64,000 nt of DNA from Sphingobacterium chuzhouense (GTDB taxonomy: Bacteria > Bacteroidota > Bacteroidia > Sphingobacteriales > Sphingobacteriaceae), in contig NZ_JACNYL010000001.1 of the NCBI RefSeq assembly GCF_014692525.1, forward strand, positions 744,001-808,000, given 5' to 3'. Position numbers and translations under genes: made by a program. Shown here one piece after another: positions 16,585 through 26,441 of the stretch (positions are counted from its first letter, which is position 1; each line of letters starts with the position of its first letter). The notes below the pieces were generated by a model that did not search any database, was not told the origin of the DNA, and was given only the letters and a program-made list of their open reading frames with translations.

Positions 16585-19092
16585 TTATTTCTTATAAAAA
16601 ACCCACGTTTCGTTTGCAGCCGTACCTTCAATTCCCTCTTGATAGGTACTCATGCGTTTATTCCATTCTTCTACTTTAGGATTATCTTTTGTTGTTAACG
16701 CATCAATCTCTGCAAAATCTTTTCCCTTCGGAAATGAAATATAAAGCAATAACTGTCTTTCATGTCGGTATAAAAGCACTTCTTGAAAACCCGCCTTACA
16801 AAAACCTACCGCCACTTCCGGCCATTCTTCAAACTGATTTTCATGGTATTGGAAGTATTCTTTTTGCTGATGTTCATCTTCCACCAATTGCGCCGTCAAA
16901 ATCACAAAATCGACATCGTCCGTTTCCTCTTGTGTACTGCAATGTTGCTGGTCAAACATATAAAACAGGTCATTAAACATTTTGATGGACAGCTTAGGGT
17001 AATTCGCAATTATCGCACTCGTTAGTTTCTTTGCCAGCTCATCATCCGTCATTAACAGCAAATACTCTCCCCAGGCATATATTTGTGGCTGCGCTATCCC
17101 TTGTGTTTTCGCAAATGCAGCAAGTTCCTCTTTTGATAGTGCTTGCTGTGCGTTATGCACTTGAACAAAAACAGGTTTCGTAAACGGAACATATTCGTTA
17201 AACGTATAGCCCTCTTTAACTGGTTCTTTCCGTTTAAGCAGGTCACGAAACGATTCCTCCAAACCGGCATTAAACGCCGTTTTATCTGCTTCCGGGCCGT
17301 TATTTTCCCATACGACACCAGGGCCATTGGCATTTTTCAAAATCTTATTTTCAGGGAACCAATTGTTAGACACATCCATGTAAGCTGATCCTTCGTCGGT
17401 ATATAAATAAAACCAATGGTCTGGGATATGGGCATAGGGTGAAACATATATGCTGTCTATCTCATTTTCCCTTATCTTGGTACCTGGCTGTGCGGAAAGC
17501 GTATAGATGCCTGCAACATCATACATAAATTTGCCGTAGCGCGTTATTCTGTTTCGCTCCACCGTATTGTTCTTCATGACATTGACTGTTGGTGTCCATC
17601 CCCAGCCCAAACTGATTCCCGAATAGGCAATATCACTGATATCATTATGGGAAATATCCACGCCCTGCACAAAACCTGCTCCTATGCCCACTGCTCCCCA
17701 ATCTTCATTTGCCGTATGATGAATGAGATTATTACGTACTGCTACTCCACGGGTAACTTCTCGCTCATCTTTTGGGGCGTAAGGTAAATGCGCCTCTACT
17801 TGGTCATCCGAAAATTTGCCGATAAGTATGGCGTTTCCACCGATATCATAAAAGGTGTTTCCTTCCAGGCGGTCGCGAAAATTGCCGGCATAAAAGTCAA
17901 ATCCGGTCGATGCCAAATGGCTAAACGTGCATCGTTGAAACTGCACATAACTTGTATTTTTGAGTACCACGGCACTGGTCGGCCGCCCTACCCACGCTTG
18001 GTTTTCCAGACCGGCTTTATCCGGTGTGCCCGGTTTGTCCAATTTGTACGCCTCGTGAAAATACATCCCTGCCTGCAACGCGACATGACCATGCGTATTC
18101 GGTCTAAACCAAGCGGCATGTTCAAAAGACAACCCTTCTACCTGTACATGGGAAACCGGATCTTCCAATGTGCCCGTTATTTCCAAAATTGTTTCCAGAT
18201 AGGGAAATATAACTTCTGCATGTGTCATATCCTCTCCATCCCGTGCATAATAGTAGACCTTTCCGGCATCCTCATCCAAAAACCATTCACCGGGCTTATC
18301 CAGAAATTCTAAAGCGTTGACTAACCGAAAGGCTGAATTTCCCGATTCTTTCGAAAGCCAGGGCTTTGGCCAAGGATGTTCACTTTGTATCTTGCTCTCG
18401 GGTTGGTAAAAGGAGATTTCTATACTGTCTTTATCCACGATGGCATCTTTAACACGCAATTGTGCGACAGCCCACCACTGATGGATAAAAAATTCCATCC
18501 CTTCCGCAAAGTGAAATTTCTCAAATACATTCGGAATAACGGCCGTTTGTTTCTCAAAGTTCCAGTTTAAGATACGGGGCAGTTCCATATCCCCGTGACT
18601 TTCCGCGCGAATCGCCTTTTTATTGTTTACCCATAGTTGACGGAAGTTAACCCGTTTTCCACCTACTTTTGGGGCATCTGCAACATAAATATGTCGGGCA
18701 ATAGCCGTTGGAATATCCCGGTGTTTTCCTAATTTCGACCAGCCGCGTATCGACCTTCCCCCGGAGAACACCGCTTTGCCTTCCAATGCTCGTATCCGGG
18801 TGGGACTTGCTGCTGTACCGCTATCTTCCGGACGAAGCCGAATGGTTTGTTCAGGAAAATAGGTCCCGTCTTTAATCCAAATATTGATTCCTTCAGAAAT
18901 ACGAGGATCGTTCAGTCGACGAAGCTCCCGCGCATGGTGTATCGCATCTTCCAAGGAGCTATAAGGGTTCTCCATCGAACCGTCTCGAAGCTTATTTCCG
19001 TCACTTTTTCCTACGTAGATGTCCGCAGCGCTTACCGAAACAGCCGCGAAGAGCATCCCTATCAACCAAACGATCTTATTACCTATCTTCAT
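16585..19092 (-). CDS. Secreted parallel beta-helix protein fused to L-rhamnose mutarotase-like domain
   Basis: An 835-residue exported protein with a signal peptide cut near VSVSA-AD. Residues 25-620 form a right-handed parallel beta-helix of the pectate-lyase/glycosidase type: DGSMENPYSSLEDAI at the start, then repeated turns such as NTFYDIGGNAILIG and VDISHNDISDIAYSGISLG. The last 110 residues match RhaM-type mutarotases: YFQYHENQFEEWPEV carries the conserved His and Trp, NPKVEEWNKRM matches the second conserved helix, and the end ETWVFYKK resembles ELQEVFYLP of RhaM. Residues 650-725 may be a degenerate second copy. Mutarotases are normally small cytoplasmic enzymes. Here one seems to be joined to a periplasmic or surface carbohydrate-active domain, which may release rhamnose or a related sugar. 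Confidence 0.8.
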   Translation of the reverse strand: MKIGNKIVWLIGMLFAAVSVSAADIYVGKSDGNKLRDGSMENPYSSLEDAIHHARELRRLNDPRISEGINIWIKDGTYFPEQTIRLRPEDSGTAASPTRIRALEGKAVFSGGRSIRGWSKLGKHRDIPTAIARHIYVADAPKVGGKRVNFRQLWVNNKKAIRAESHGDMELPRILNWNFEKQTAVIPNVFEKFHFAEGMEFFIHQWWAVAQLRVKDAIVDKDSIEISFYQPESKIQSEHPWPKPWLSKESGNSAFRLVNALEFLDKPGEWFLDEDAGKVYYYARDGEDMTHAEVIFPYLETILEITGTLEDPVSHVQVEGLSFEHAAWFRPNTHGHVALQAGMYFHEAYKLDKPGTPDKAGLENQAWVGRPTSAVVLKNTSYVQFQRCTFSHLASTGFDFYAGNFRDRLEGNTFYDIGGNAILIGKFSDDQVEAHLPYAPKDEREVTRGVAVRNNLIHHTANEDWGAVGIGAGFVQGVDISHNDISDIAYSGISLGWGWTPTVNVMKNNTVERNRITRYGKFMYDVAGIYTLSAQPGTKIRENEIDSIYVSPYAHIPDHWFYLYTDEGSAYMDVSNNWFPENKILKNANGPGVVWENNGPEADKTAFNAGLEESFRDLLKRKEPVKEGYTFNEYVPFTKPVFVQVHNAQQALSKEELAAFAKTQGIAQPQIYAWGEYLLLMTDDELAKKLTSAIIANYPKLSIKMFNDLFYMFDQQHCSTQEETDDVDFVILTAQLVEDEHQQKEYFQYHENQFEEWPEVAVGFCKAGFQEVLLYRHERQLLLYISFPKGKDFAEIDALTTKDNPKVEEWNKRMSTYQEGIEGTAANETWVFYKK

Positions 19093-19100
19093 ACTTTACC

Positions 19101-20849
19101 TTAATATCCATCATTTTGTCCAAATTCCTGCGGATTGGTGATGACGTCTAAAAATTGCTGTGGAATAGGCCTGTTCACGTGATACGGCCGCATTGTAGTA
19201 ATATCCTTATTATACGCTTGTACATAGCTGTACAATTTACCCGTCCGCTTTAAATCAAACCATCTGATGTGTTCTCCACACAACTCTCTACCACGTTCTT
19301 CTAGCAAGAAATCAATATCCAGATCACTTTCTGTTATCAGCATGTCGCTTTCTTTGCCCGGTACGGCCGCTCTTTCACGTAACACATTCACCAAATCTTT
19401 TGCCAATGTTTTGTTCCCGCCACTCATTAATGTTTCTGCTTCTGCTGCGATAAGATACATTTCGGCTAAACGCATGACGATGACATCTTTAGAGCCTGCT
19501 TGCGAATTAGCTTCCGGTAAGTCCGGATCATCATGTTTCATCAATGCCGGGAAGTGCACATTAAACCGGGCATTCGTGGTAACACGGTCACCATTATACG
19601 TATCATCGATATCGACTAATGCATAAGGCAGATTCCTTTTTTCTCCGGTTACTTTTTTCTTGGTAAACAAAAGAGCTAAATCTCCACGGTTCAACGTTGT
19701 TTTCCCTGCCATACTTGCCGGTTTCTCAAAAGCAGCTAAATCATCCGCCGTCCAAGTGTAGCTATTGACATTCAAATAATACGCTTCTCTGAACCAATCG
19801 CTATACCGTCTGTCCGTTTCTTCGTCGTAAAGTTCCAGTAAATGCCTCGTTGGCATAAAACACATACTCCCCGATTTTGAATTACGGTCGGCTCCATACG
19901 GCAAATCCACGACCATACCCGCTTTTGCGGAATATTTTGCCTTGAACCAAATATGAAGACGGTTGGGATTGTTCGGTTGTGGATTTAGCGAATTGATGGT
20001 AGAATGGGTAATAAAGAACATAGCTTCTTTATTATTTTTATTATTTGCCGGACGAAACACCTCTTCTGGCGTGTCATATAAGCTCACCTGTAACTCCGCT
20101 TGGTTGTTGATCACATATTGTGCCGCCTCCGATGCCATTTTATAATATTTGTCTTTTTCGGATGCAGACGACTCGTAAGCCACTCTGGTTATTGCCAAAC
20201 GGGCTTTCAGTCCATAGGCAGCTTTCTTGGTGGCACGCCCCTGATCGGTTGCCGGAATGGGTGTGACAGGCAAATTCGCTATGGCGATATCCAAATCACT
20301 CAGCATTAAATCATAAAACGCAGAAATTGGCGATCTATTCGCCGTCAGAACAGCTGTTTTGGTTTCTTCGGTACGTAAATCGATATCACCAAATTGTTCG
20401 ACCAGATGCCAATAAGCATATGCTCTTAGAAACGACAACTCGCCGACACGGGCATTCTTTTCTTCTTCATTCGTAAATGATACATCGACAATGCGTTCTA
20501 AACCTGCGTTACAATAATTGACAATTTCGTATAATCTATTCCAGGTATTCCGCATTTGCCCCGTAGTAGCTACCAATTCCTCGTATTTAGTCATCTGCCT
20601 ACCATAGCCTGAATTGGCAATGTTAATCCAAAGATCCGTTCCGCCTTCCGTCAACATCAAGATATCTTCGCGTCCGTAAAACTGTGAAGCAAAGTTCACA
20701 TACGCCGAATTTACCAAGGCGTTGATTCCGTTTTCAGTTGAAAAAACAACATCGGCTGTAGCTCCTCCAGGATTATGTTCCTCTAAACTACATCCTGCTA
20801 AGGTGCTCGCCAACCCTATTCCTATAATATATTTATATAATGTTTTCAT
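19101..20849 (-). CDS. susD: SusD/RagB-family glycan-binding lipoprotein II
   Basis: A 582-residue outer-membrane lipoprotein. I start it at 20849 rather than at the first in-frame ATG (20936), because this Met opens a clear lipoprotein signal, MKTLYKYIIGIGLASTLAGC, and has a strong ribosome site upstream; the longer version would overlap SusC. Helical TPR-like repeats (GELSFLRAYAYWHLVEQFGD near residue 140) and the C-terminal FLLEERGRELCGEHIRWFDLKRTGKL are typical. It pairs with the SusC at 20863-23982 for binding of pectic oligosaccharides, judging by the neighbouring GH78, GH2 and GH105 genes. Confidence 0.95.
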   Translation of the reverse strand: MKTLYKYIIGIGLASTLAGCSLEEHNPGGATADVVFSTENGINALVNSAYVNFASQFYGREDILMLTEGGTDLWINIANSGYGRQMTKYEELVATTGQMRNTWNRLYEIVNYCNAGLERIVDVSFTNEEEKNARVGELSFLRAYAYWHLVEQFGDIDLRTEETKTAVLTANRSPISAFYDLMLSDLDIAIANLPVTPIPATDQGRATKKAAYGLKARLAITRVAYESSASEKDKYYKMASEAAQYVINNQAELQVSLYDTPEEVFRPANNKNNKEAMFFITHSTINSLNPQPNNPNRLHIWFKAKYSAKAGMVVDLPYGADRNSKSGSMCFMPTRHLLELYDEETDRRYSDWFREAYYLNVNSYTWTADDLAAFEKPASMAGKTTLNRGDLALLFTKKKVTGEKRNLPYALVDIDDTYNGDRVTTNARFNVHFPALMKHDDPDLPEANSQAGSKDVIVMRLAEMYLIAAEAETLMSGGNKTLAKDLVNVLRERAAVPGKESDMLITESDLDIDFLLEERGRELCGEHIRWFDLKRTGKLYSYVQAYNKDITTMRPYHVNRPIPQQFLDVITNPQEFGQNDGY

Positions 20850-20857
20850 GATAAATT

Positions 20858-20864
20858 CCTCCTT
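20858..20864 (-). promoter_or_regulatory. Strong Shine-Dalgarno sequence AAGGAGG before susD II
   Basis: AAGGAGG lies 8 bases upstream of the ATG at 20849 and its first two bases are within the TAA stop of SusC (20863-20865). Perfect Shine-Dalgarno sites are uncommon in Bacteroidota, and the other starts I examined here lack them. It fixes the susD start and may raise SusD translation relative to SusC. Confidence 0.75.
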
Positions 20865-23800
20865 ATAAATCCAGATTGATACCAAACACAAACTGACGCA
20901 ACAATGGACTCTTCGCCGAACCGCCCCGTTCTGCATCGTAATTTTGAACGAGTGGACTTCTAGCCCAAGAAAACAGGTTATTCCCGCTCAGATAAAGCCT
21001 TGCACCATTCAAACCCGCCCGCTCCGTAAAGGCTTTGGGCAAACGATAGCCTAGTGTAACCGTTTTCAATTTTATATAAGAGCCGTCTACCGTATTATAC
21101 GTCTGGTATCCGAGGTAATTATAGAAATTGGTCAGACTTGGCCGAGGGAAATCATTCGATGGGTTTTCTTCTGTCCAATAATCCAGATAAGCCGGGTGAT
21201 TTCCTTTTCCTTGCGGATCGTAAGATGCCGTAAAATCATACTCCATCATCTGACCCCACCTGGCAATTGCATATACATTGAGGTCGAAGTTTTTATAGGT
21301 GAAATTATTGTTAAAACCTAGCGTCCAACGAGGAGAAGTTGTTCCGATATACGTCACATCATTCTCGTCATCAATGATATTATCTCCATTGAGGTCGGCA
21401 AGTTTAATATCTCCAGGTACAAAAGGTTGCGTTTTGTCGGCGTCTTTAAAATACGTTGCCGCCTCTTCTGCCTCATCAAGCTGCCAGATACCAAGGCGTT
21501 TGAAGGTATAAAAAGATTTTAGCGGTCTGCCGATTAACAAACTTTCCGACTCGCGTGTCGTTGCCCCGATAATATCACGACCATCAATCAAATCCAGAAT
21601 CTTTTCCTTGTTTGCACCGAAGGTGAAATCCGTGTTCCATTTGAACGCCTTATCGATGTTCCGGGTGTTCAACACCACTTCGACACCCCGGTTTTGGGAA
21701 CTACCGATATTTTGATAAATCTGGAAAGGCGTATTGTTTCCGGAACCCATAGAAGTAGGTAAGGTTCTCGGTAATAAGATATCCGTTGTCTTCGTATTAT
21801 ATAAATCAACAACGAGGTTGATCCGGTTAGCAAATAACCGGAGGTCTGCTCCAAGATTCCAGGAAGCCGATCGTTCCCAACCTAAATCCCGATTTCCAAT
21901 CAAGGTATTGTACGTATAATAAGTAAATCCCTGATCTTGAAAACCTGCATTAGAAAAGGCCGTCAGCCCTGATTGTGTGCCGTAGGGACTAATTCCCGAG
22001 TTACCTGTCTGTCCGTAACTCAAGCGAATTTTGAAATCGTCCACTTTAGGTACGGTAAACCAATTTTCATCACTGACACGCCACGCGGCTGCTACCGACG
22101 GAAACATCGCCCATTTATTACCAACGGAAAGCCGAGACGCTCCGTCCCAACGATTGGATACAGTCAACAAGTATTTACCTTGATACGAGTAATTAGCACG
22201 AAAAGCATACGACATCGTCTGGTTTTGTATATAGCTCGATCGGATTACATAAGACTCTTTTTCGTTGGCGCCAATGTTATGCCACAACTGTTCAGCAACT
22301 AGCTGACCAGTTCCTTCCATATAGGAAGAATTAAATTTTGACTGTGTCCACGAGGAAAGAGCCGTAAGTGTAACATTATGCTTCTCTACATCAAAGGTAT
22401 AATTGATAATATTATCCCAAGTAAGAAATGATTTATTCGTATTCAAAATCGAGGCTTTAGAATCCGGGAACTCTCCAGCACGGTCGATAGAGCTCTCACT
22501 AGCAAAATCATTGTTTTTATTGTAGAATAGATTTACCCCTAAATTAGAACGAAACGAAAAGCCGTCGAAAGGTTTTATTTCTGCAAATCCATTGGTAATA
22601 AGGTTCGTATTTGCGATTCGATGTTGTGCCGTGTATTCATTCGCTTCGTCCGCAAGCGGGCTTACTTTTCCTTCACGCCCTACAGGCCATAACACCACGT
22701 TTCCTTCGTCGTCGTAGGGTAGACCCAGTGGCACATTGGTCGTTGCCCGCCAAAGCACATTATCCGCCCGATTGCTACCGTCGTAGTGTGTTACTTGGCT
22801 GGATGTTCCTACTTTTATAAAACTTCCGATATTCTGATCTACATTCAACCGCAGGTTAAATTTATCTAATGCGTCATTCTTAAATGAACCTAACTCCCGA
22901 TAATATCCTCCAGATAATAAAGCAGTTGTATTGTCCGTTCCACCACTGATCGATAACTGATGATTCTGTACGATACCGTTTTTAAAAACTTCATCTTTCC
23001 AGTTGACCCACTGATTGTTTTGCAATGCAGTCCATTCCCCAGCGGTAAACAACGTCTGATCATCATCAGGATCATCCCACTGTCCGGCTGCTTTCGCCGC
23101 TTCCCGTCGTAGCTGGACATAGTTGTCGCCTGTCATCATTTCAGGGTATTGTGCCCATCCGTTAACCCCAACGTAGGTATTAAAGTTGATTCTCGGCGCC
23201 CCGGTTTTTCCTCGTTTCGTGGTTACGATAATAACCCCGTTTGCACCCTGAGAACCGTAAATAGCCGTTGACGAAGCATCTTTCAACACTTCAATAGATT
23301 CGATATCCTGTGGATGGATATCGCTGATATTACCGCCCTGCATACCATCGATAATAACCAAGGGATTGTTCGCGATAGCATTTCCATATTCATCTTCCGC
23401 TGTAGATAACGATCTTTTTCCGCGGATATTCATATTCACGCCCGAAGTCGCACTTCCCGAATTCCGGGTGATATCCAATCCCGGTACTTGCCCTTGGATA
23501 GCCTCTAACGGATTATGGGCGGGAGAACGGACGATATCTTCTGCTTTAACTGAGGTGACAGATCCAGTCAGATCACGCTTTCGTACCGTTCCATATCCAA
23601 TAACCACCACCTCATCTAGTTGTTGGTCGTCCGGTGTTAGTGAAACGTTCACATTGTCATTAGCTTTCACTTCTAAGGCGTGATCCAAATAACCCACCGC
23701 AGTAAATAGTAAGCTGCCCGTAGAGGCAACCAAGCGGATAGAAAAGGCACCATCTTGATCGGTTAGTGTGCTTACCGTTGAATTTGTCAGCGATACAGTG

Positions 23801-23982
23801 ACGCCTTCTAATGGCTGACCTGCCTCATCCAGCACCAGTCCCGTTACTTGATATTGGGGTTGGACAGCCGAAAAGGCTTGTTGAAAGGGCAGCAGCATGA
23901 TGCTCAACAGCAACATAAGCGCTACGACGACCAGACTCTTGTCTAGTCGCCATTTTTCTGGTGTGAGACTTTGGGTTTTCAT
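20863..23982 (-). CDS. susC: SusC/RagA-family TonB-dependent outer-membrane transporter II
   Basis: A 1039-residue outer-membrane importer. It has an extended n-region before the signal helix (LVVVALMLLLSIMLLPFQQAFSA, given here in one piece of the signal only up to LLSIMLL), a carboxypeptidase-regulatory-like domain from about residue 44 (YQVTGLVLDEAGQPLEGV), the TonB box area LDEVVVIGYGTVRKRDLTGSV near residue 120 and a plug with INIRGKRSLST-like sequence. The barrel ends in FGINLDL. No STN domain is seen. It is part of the block GH78, GH43-like, GH2, SusC, SusD, beta-helix/mutarotase, oxidoreductase, symporter, GH105, which looks like a complete locus for a rhamnose- and galactose-containing pectic glycan. 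Confidence 0.96.
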   Translation of the reverse strand: MKTQSLTPEKWRLDKSLVVVALMLLLSIMLLPFQQAFSAVQPQYQVTGLVLDEAGQPLEGVTVSLTNSTVSTLTDQDGAFSIRLVASTGSLLFTAVGYLDHALEVKANDNVNVSLTPDDQQLDEVVVIGYGTVRKRDLTGSVTSVKAEDIVRSPAHNPLEAIQGQVPGLDITRNSGSATSGVNMNIRGKRSLSTAEDEYGNAIANNPLVIIDGMQGGNISDIHPQDIESIEVLKDASSTAIYGSQGANGVIIVTTKRGKTGAPRINFNTYVGVNGWAQYPEMMTGDNYVQLRREAAKAAGQWDDPDDDQTLFTAGEWTALQNNQWVNWKDEVFKNGIVQNHQLSISGGTDNTTALLSGGYYRELGSFKNDALDKFNLRLNVDQNIGSFIKVGTSSQVTHYDGSNRADNVLWRATTNVPLGLPYDDEGNVVLWPVGREGKVSPLADEANEYTAQHRIANTNLITNGFAEIKPFDGFSFRSNLGVNLFYNKNNDFASESSIDRAGEFPDSKASILNTNKSFLTWDNIINYTFDVEKHNVTLTALSSWTQSKFNSSYMEGTGQLVAEQLWHNIGANEKESYVIRSSYIQNQTMSYAFRANYSYQGKYLLTVSNRWDGASRLSVGNKWAMFPSVAAAWRVSDENWFTVPKVDDFKIRLSYGQTGNSGISPYGTQSGLTAFSNAGFQDQGFTYYTYNTLIGNRDLGWERSASWNLGADLRLFANRINLVVDLYNTKTTDILLPRTLPTSMGSGNNTPFQIYQNIGSSQNRGVEVVLNTRNIDKAFKWNTDFTFGANKEKILDLIDGRDIIGATTRESESLLIGRPLKSFYTFKRLGIWQLDEAEEAATYFKDADKTQPFVPGDIKLADLNGDNIIDDENDVTYIGTTSPRWTLGFNNNFTYKNFDLNVYAIARWGQMMEYDFTASYDPQGKGNHPAYLDYWTEENPSNDFPRPSLTNFYNYLGYQTYNTVDGSYIKLKTVTLGYRLPKAFTERAGLNGARLYLSGNNLFSWARSPLVQNYDAERGGSAKSPLLRQFVFGINLDL

Positions 23983-24030
23983 CTTGATTAGATTTTTCTT
24001 AAATGATTTTGGGTTAGCTCAAAAAACGGA

Positions 24031-26424
24031 TTATTTTATCCGTATTTCTTTCTCCATTGTATTTGATTTGATGATTAATTTTGCTTCTTTTTCTTGATTA
24101 AGTTTTTGGGCTATCCCTACCGCCAGCCCCTTATAAGTATTACGTTTTGCACTACTCAAAGAATGAAGATCTGCCTGGTAACCGTTATCTGTACCTACTA
24201 TGGCTATATTATCTTGGGGAACAAACGATAATTCGATATCGTTATCCGGTACGACCGTACCATGTTCATCGACCAGAGAAACCGTTATGTAATGCATATC
24301 TGTCAATCCATCAACGGCGTAGCGGTCGTGTTCTACATTAACTACGATATCCACCGGTTTACCGGCCGTTTTCTTTACCACTTCTTGTACGGCTGCGCCA
24401 TCCTTTATTTTTACCGCTTTCAATTCACCTGCCTCAAATGGCACTGTCCAGACAGCATGCAACCGCTCATCGGTTTTTGATTGTCGCCCGAGACTACGCC
24501 CGTTCAAGAACAACTCCACTTCGTCGGCGTTGTTGTAATAACACCATACCTCCACTTGCTCGCCTTCTTTCCAATTCCAGTGCGGCAAAAGATGCAACAC
24601 GTCTGTATCTGTCCATTCCGACTGGTACATATAATAAACATCTTTCGGAAGTCCTGCCAAATCTACGATACCATAATAGGAACTACGCGCCGGATACGGA
24701 TAGGGTACCGGTTCTCCCAAATAGTCAAATCCGGTCCACACGAAAGTACCACCTAAGAAATCTCGTTTCTTCACTTCTATCCAAGCCCGTTCGTGACTCG
24801 TCCCCCAGTAGGCGGCCACATTATCGTAGGCGGAAACGGTAAAATCGGGATTGCCGTTGGTCACAAACTTATCTTTGCTTGATGCCGGCCACAATTGAAT
24901 GGTATCGTGTACACTATCATAAACACCTCTGGTTTGCAGTGCCGATACCGTTTCGGACGCAATCAGCGGAACGCCCTTAAATTCTGTAGGTAGTTTATCA
25001 TAGTCAAAAATTTTATAATTGAAACCCAGTACATCCAACACCTGGGCTTGCGCAATAAAGTTTTTATCGTAATTCGTTTCTGTCAATGCTGCCGTAACCG
25101 GACGGGTGGGATCAAGTTTCTTCACTACTTCCGTCATATTCCTCGTAAATGCTATGCCGGTACTATCAAACTGTTCACGGATTTCATTTCCGATACTCCA
25201 CATAAAAACGGAAGGGTGGTTACGGTCGCGTTTTACGAAACGTACGAGGTCATTGATATAGTGCTCTTTAAAATCAATATGATAGTCAAATTTATTTTTA
25301 CGTTTTGCCCACATATCATAGGCCTCATTTTGCACCAAGAATCCTAGTTCATCACAAAGATCCAGAAATTCTTCTGCCGGCGGATTATGTGCAGTACGTA
25401 TCGCATTAACGCCCATATCTTTCATCACCAGCAATTGTCGTTTAGCTGCCGATTTATTGAAAGCAGCGCCCAACGCTCCTAAATCATGGTGTAAGCATAC
25501 GCCTAATAGCTTAAACGGTTTCCCGTTCAGGAAAAATCCCTTTTGTTCATCGAAATCAAAATAACGAAACCCTACGGGGTATTTGAGCTCATCCACAACC
25601 TTATTGGAATTGTCCAAAACCGTAATGCTCAAATCGTACAAAGCCGGATTGCCTGGTTCCCACAAGGTAATCCCTCCTACTTCCAATTTTTCCTCAAAAT
25701 GATTCTCGGAAAGTCTTACTGTTTTCTCGGCAATCGTCTTCTTATACTTATCCTGTAATTTCAACGTCAGCTGCCCAACTTTATCGTTTGTATATTTATT
25801 GAAAACGGAACGAACGTTTAGCACACTTTTTTCCGCTGACACTTCCGGTGTGGTGATAACCGTTTCTTCGCGCAACAAATGCAAAGGCGAACGTTTTTCC
25901 AATCTTACATCTCTGTAGATACCCGAACCGGTATACCAACGCGAGTTAGGCTGCAAGCTGTTATCTACACGTACAGCAACGACATTCTGCTCGTTACCAT
26001 AACGTAGATACGGTGTCAGGTCGTGTTCAAAAGAAAGGTATCCGTTTATATTCTTACCTAAATATTTCCCGTTAACCCAAACTTCTGCATAACGATGAAC
26101 CCCTCCAAAATGTAGCGCATAATAGCTTCCTTTATCCTTTTCCGACAATTGGAAAGTTTTTCTGTACCAGCCTGCGCCGCCCGGTAGTGCACCTCCCGCA
26201 TTGCCTGCGGGGTATTCCTCGCCAAAATCAAAACCGATGCTCCAATCGTGCGGCAATACTATTTTCTTCCAATTTGCATGGGAGAAATCTGCATGTCTAG
26301 CATTCAAATCATCGTCCAACGTAAAAAACCAATCCCCATTAAAATCAATCGTCTGTCGGGGTTGCGCGATACCAGGTAAAACAGCAACAAATAAAACTAA
26401 AAAAGATACTAACTTATGAAACAT
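24031..26424 (-). CDS. GH2 beta-galactosidase-like enzyme I
   Basis: A 797-residue secreted GH2 enzyme with signal peptide ending near GIAQ. Order: jelly-roll sugar-binding domain (residues 25-180, with GNAGGALPGGAGWYRKTF), an Ig-like domain (190-290) and a TIM barrel (295-590), then C-terminal Ig-like domains including a DUF4982-type segment around VWCYYNNADEVELFLNGRS. The acid/base is Glu414 in WSIGNE and the nucleophile Glu491 in IASETVSAL. GH2 enzymes of this layout remove beta-galactose, beta-glucuronate or beta-galacturonate from the non-reducing end. It lies 48 bases upstream of SusC and downstream of a GH43-like propeller. Exact specificity cannot be read from sequence. Confidence 0.92.
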   Translation of the reverse strand: MFHKLVSFLVLFVAVLPGIAQPRQTIDFNGDWFFTLDDDLNARHADFSHANWKKIVLPHDWSIGFDFGEEYPAGNAGGALPGGAGWYRKTFQLSEKDKGSYYALHFGGVHRYAEVWVNGKYLGKNINGYLSFEHDLTPYLRYGNEQNVVAVRVDNSLQPNSRWYTGSGIYRDVRLEKRSPLHLLREETVITTPEVSAEKSVLNVRSVFNKYTNDKVGQLTLKLQDKYKKTIAEKTVRLSENHFEEKLEVGGITLWEPGNPALYDLSITVLDNSNKVVDELKYPVGFRYFDFDEQKGFFLNGKPFKLLGVCLHHDLGALGAAFNKSAAKRQLLVMKDMGVNAIRTAHNPPAEEFLDLCDELGFLVQNEAYDMWAKRKNKFDYHIDFKEHYINDLVRFVKRDRNHPSVFMWSIGNEIREQFDSTGIAFTRNMTEVVKKLDPTRPVTAALTETNYDKNFIAQAQVLDVLGFNYKIFDYDKLPTEFKGVPLIASETVSALQTRGVYDSVHDTIQLWPASSKDKFVTNGNPDFTVSAYDNVAAYWGTSHERAWIEVKKRDFLGGTFVWTGFDYLGEPVPYPYPARSSYYGIVDLAGLPKDVYYMYQSEWTDTDVLHLLPHWNWKEGEQVEVWCYYNNADEVELFLNGRSLGRQSKTDERLHAVWTVPFEAGELKAVKIKDGAAVQEVVKKTAGKPVDIVVNVEHDRYAVDGLTDMHYITVSLVDEHGTVVPDNDIELSFVPQDNIAIVGTDNGYQADLHSLSSAKRNTYKGLAVGIAQKLNQEKEAKLIIKSNTMEKEIRIK

Positions 26425-26441
26425 GCTTACAACAGAGTTTA

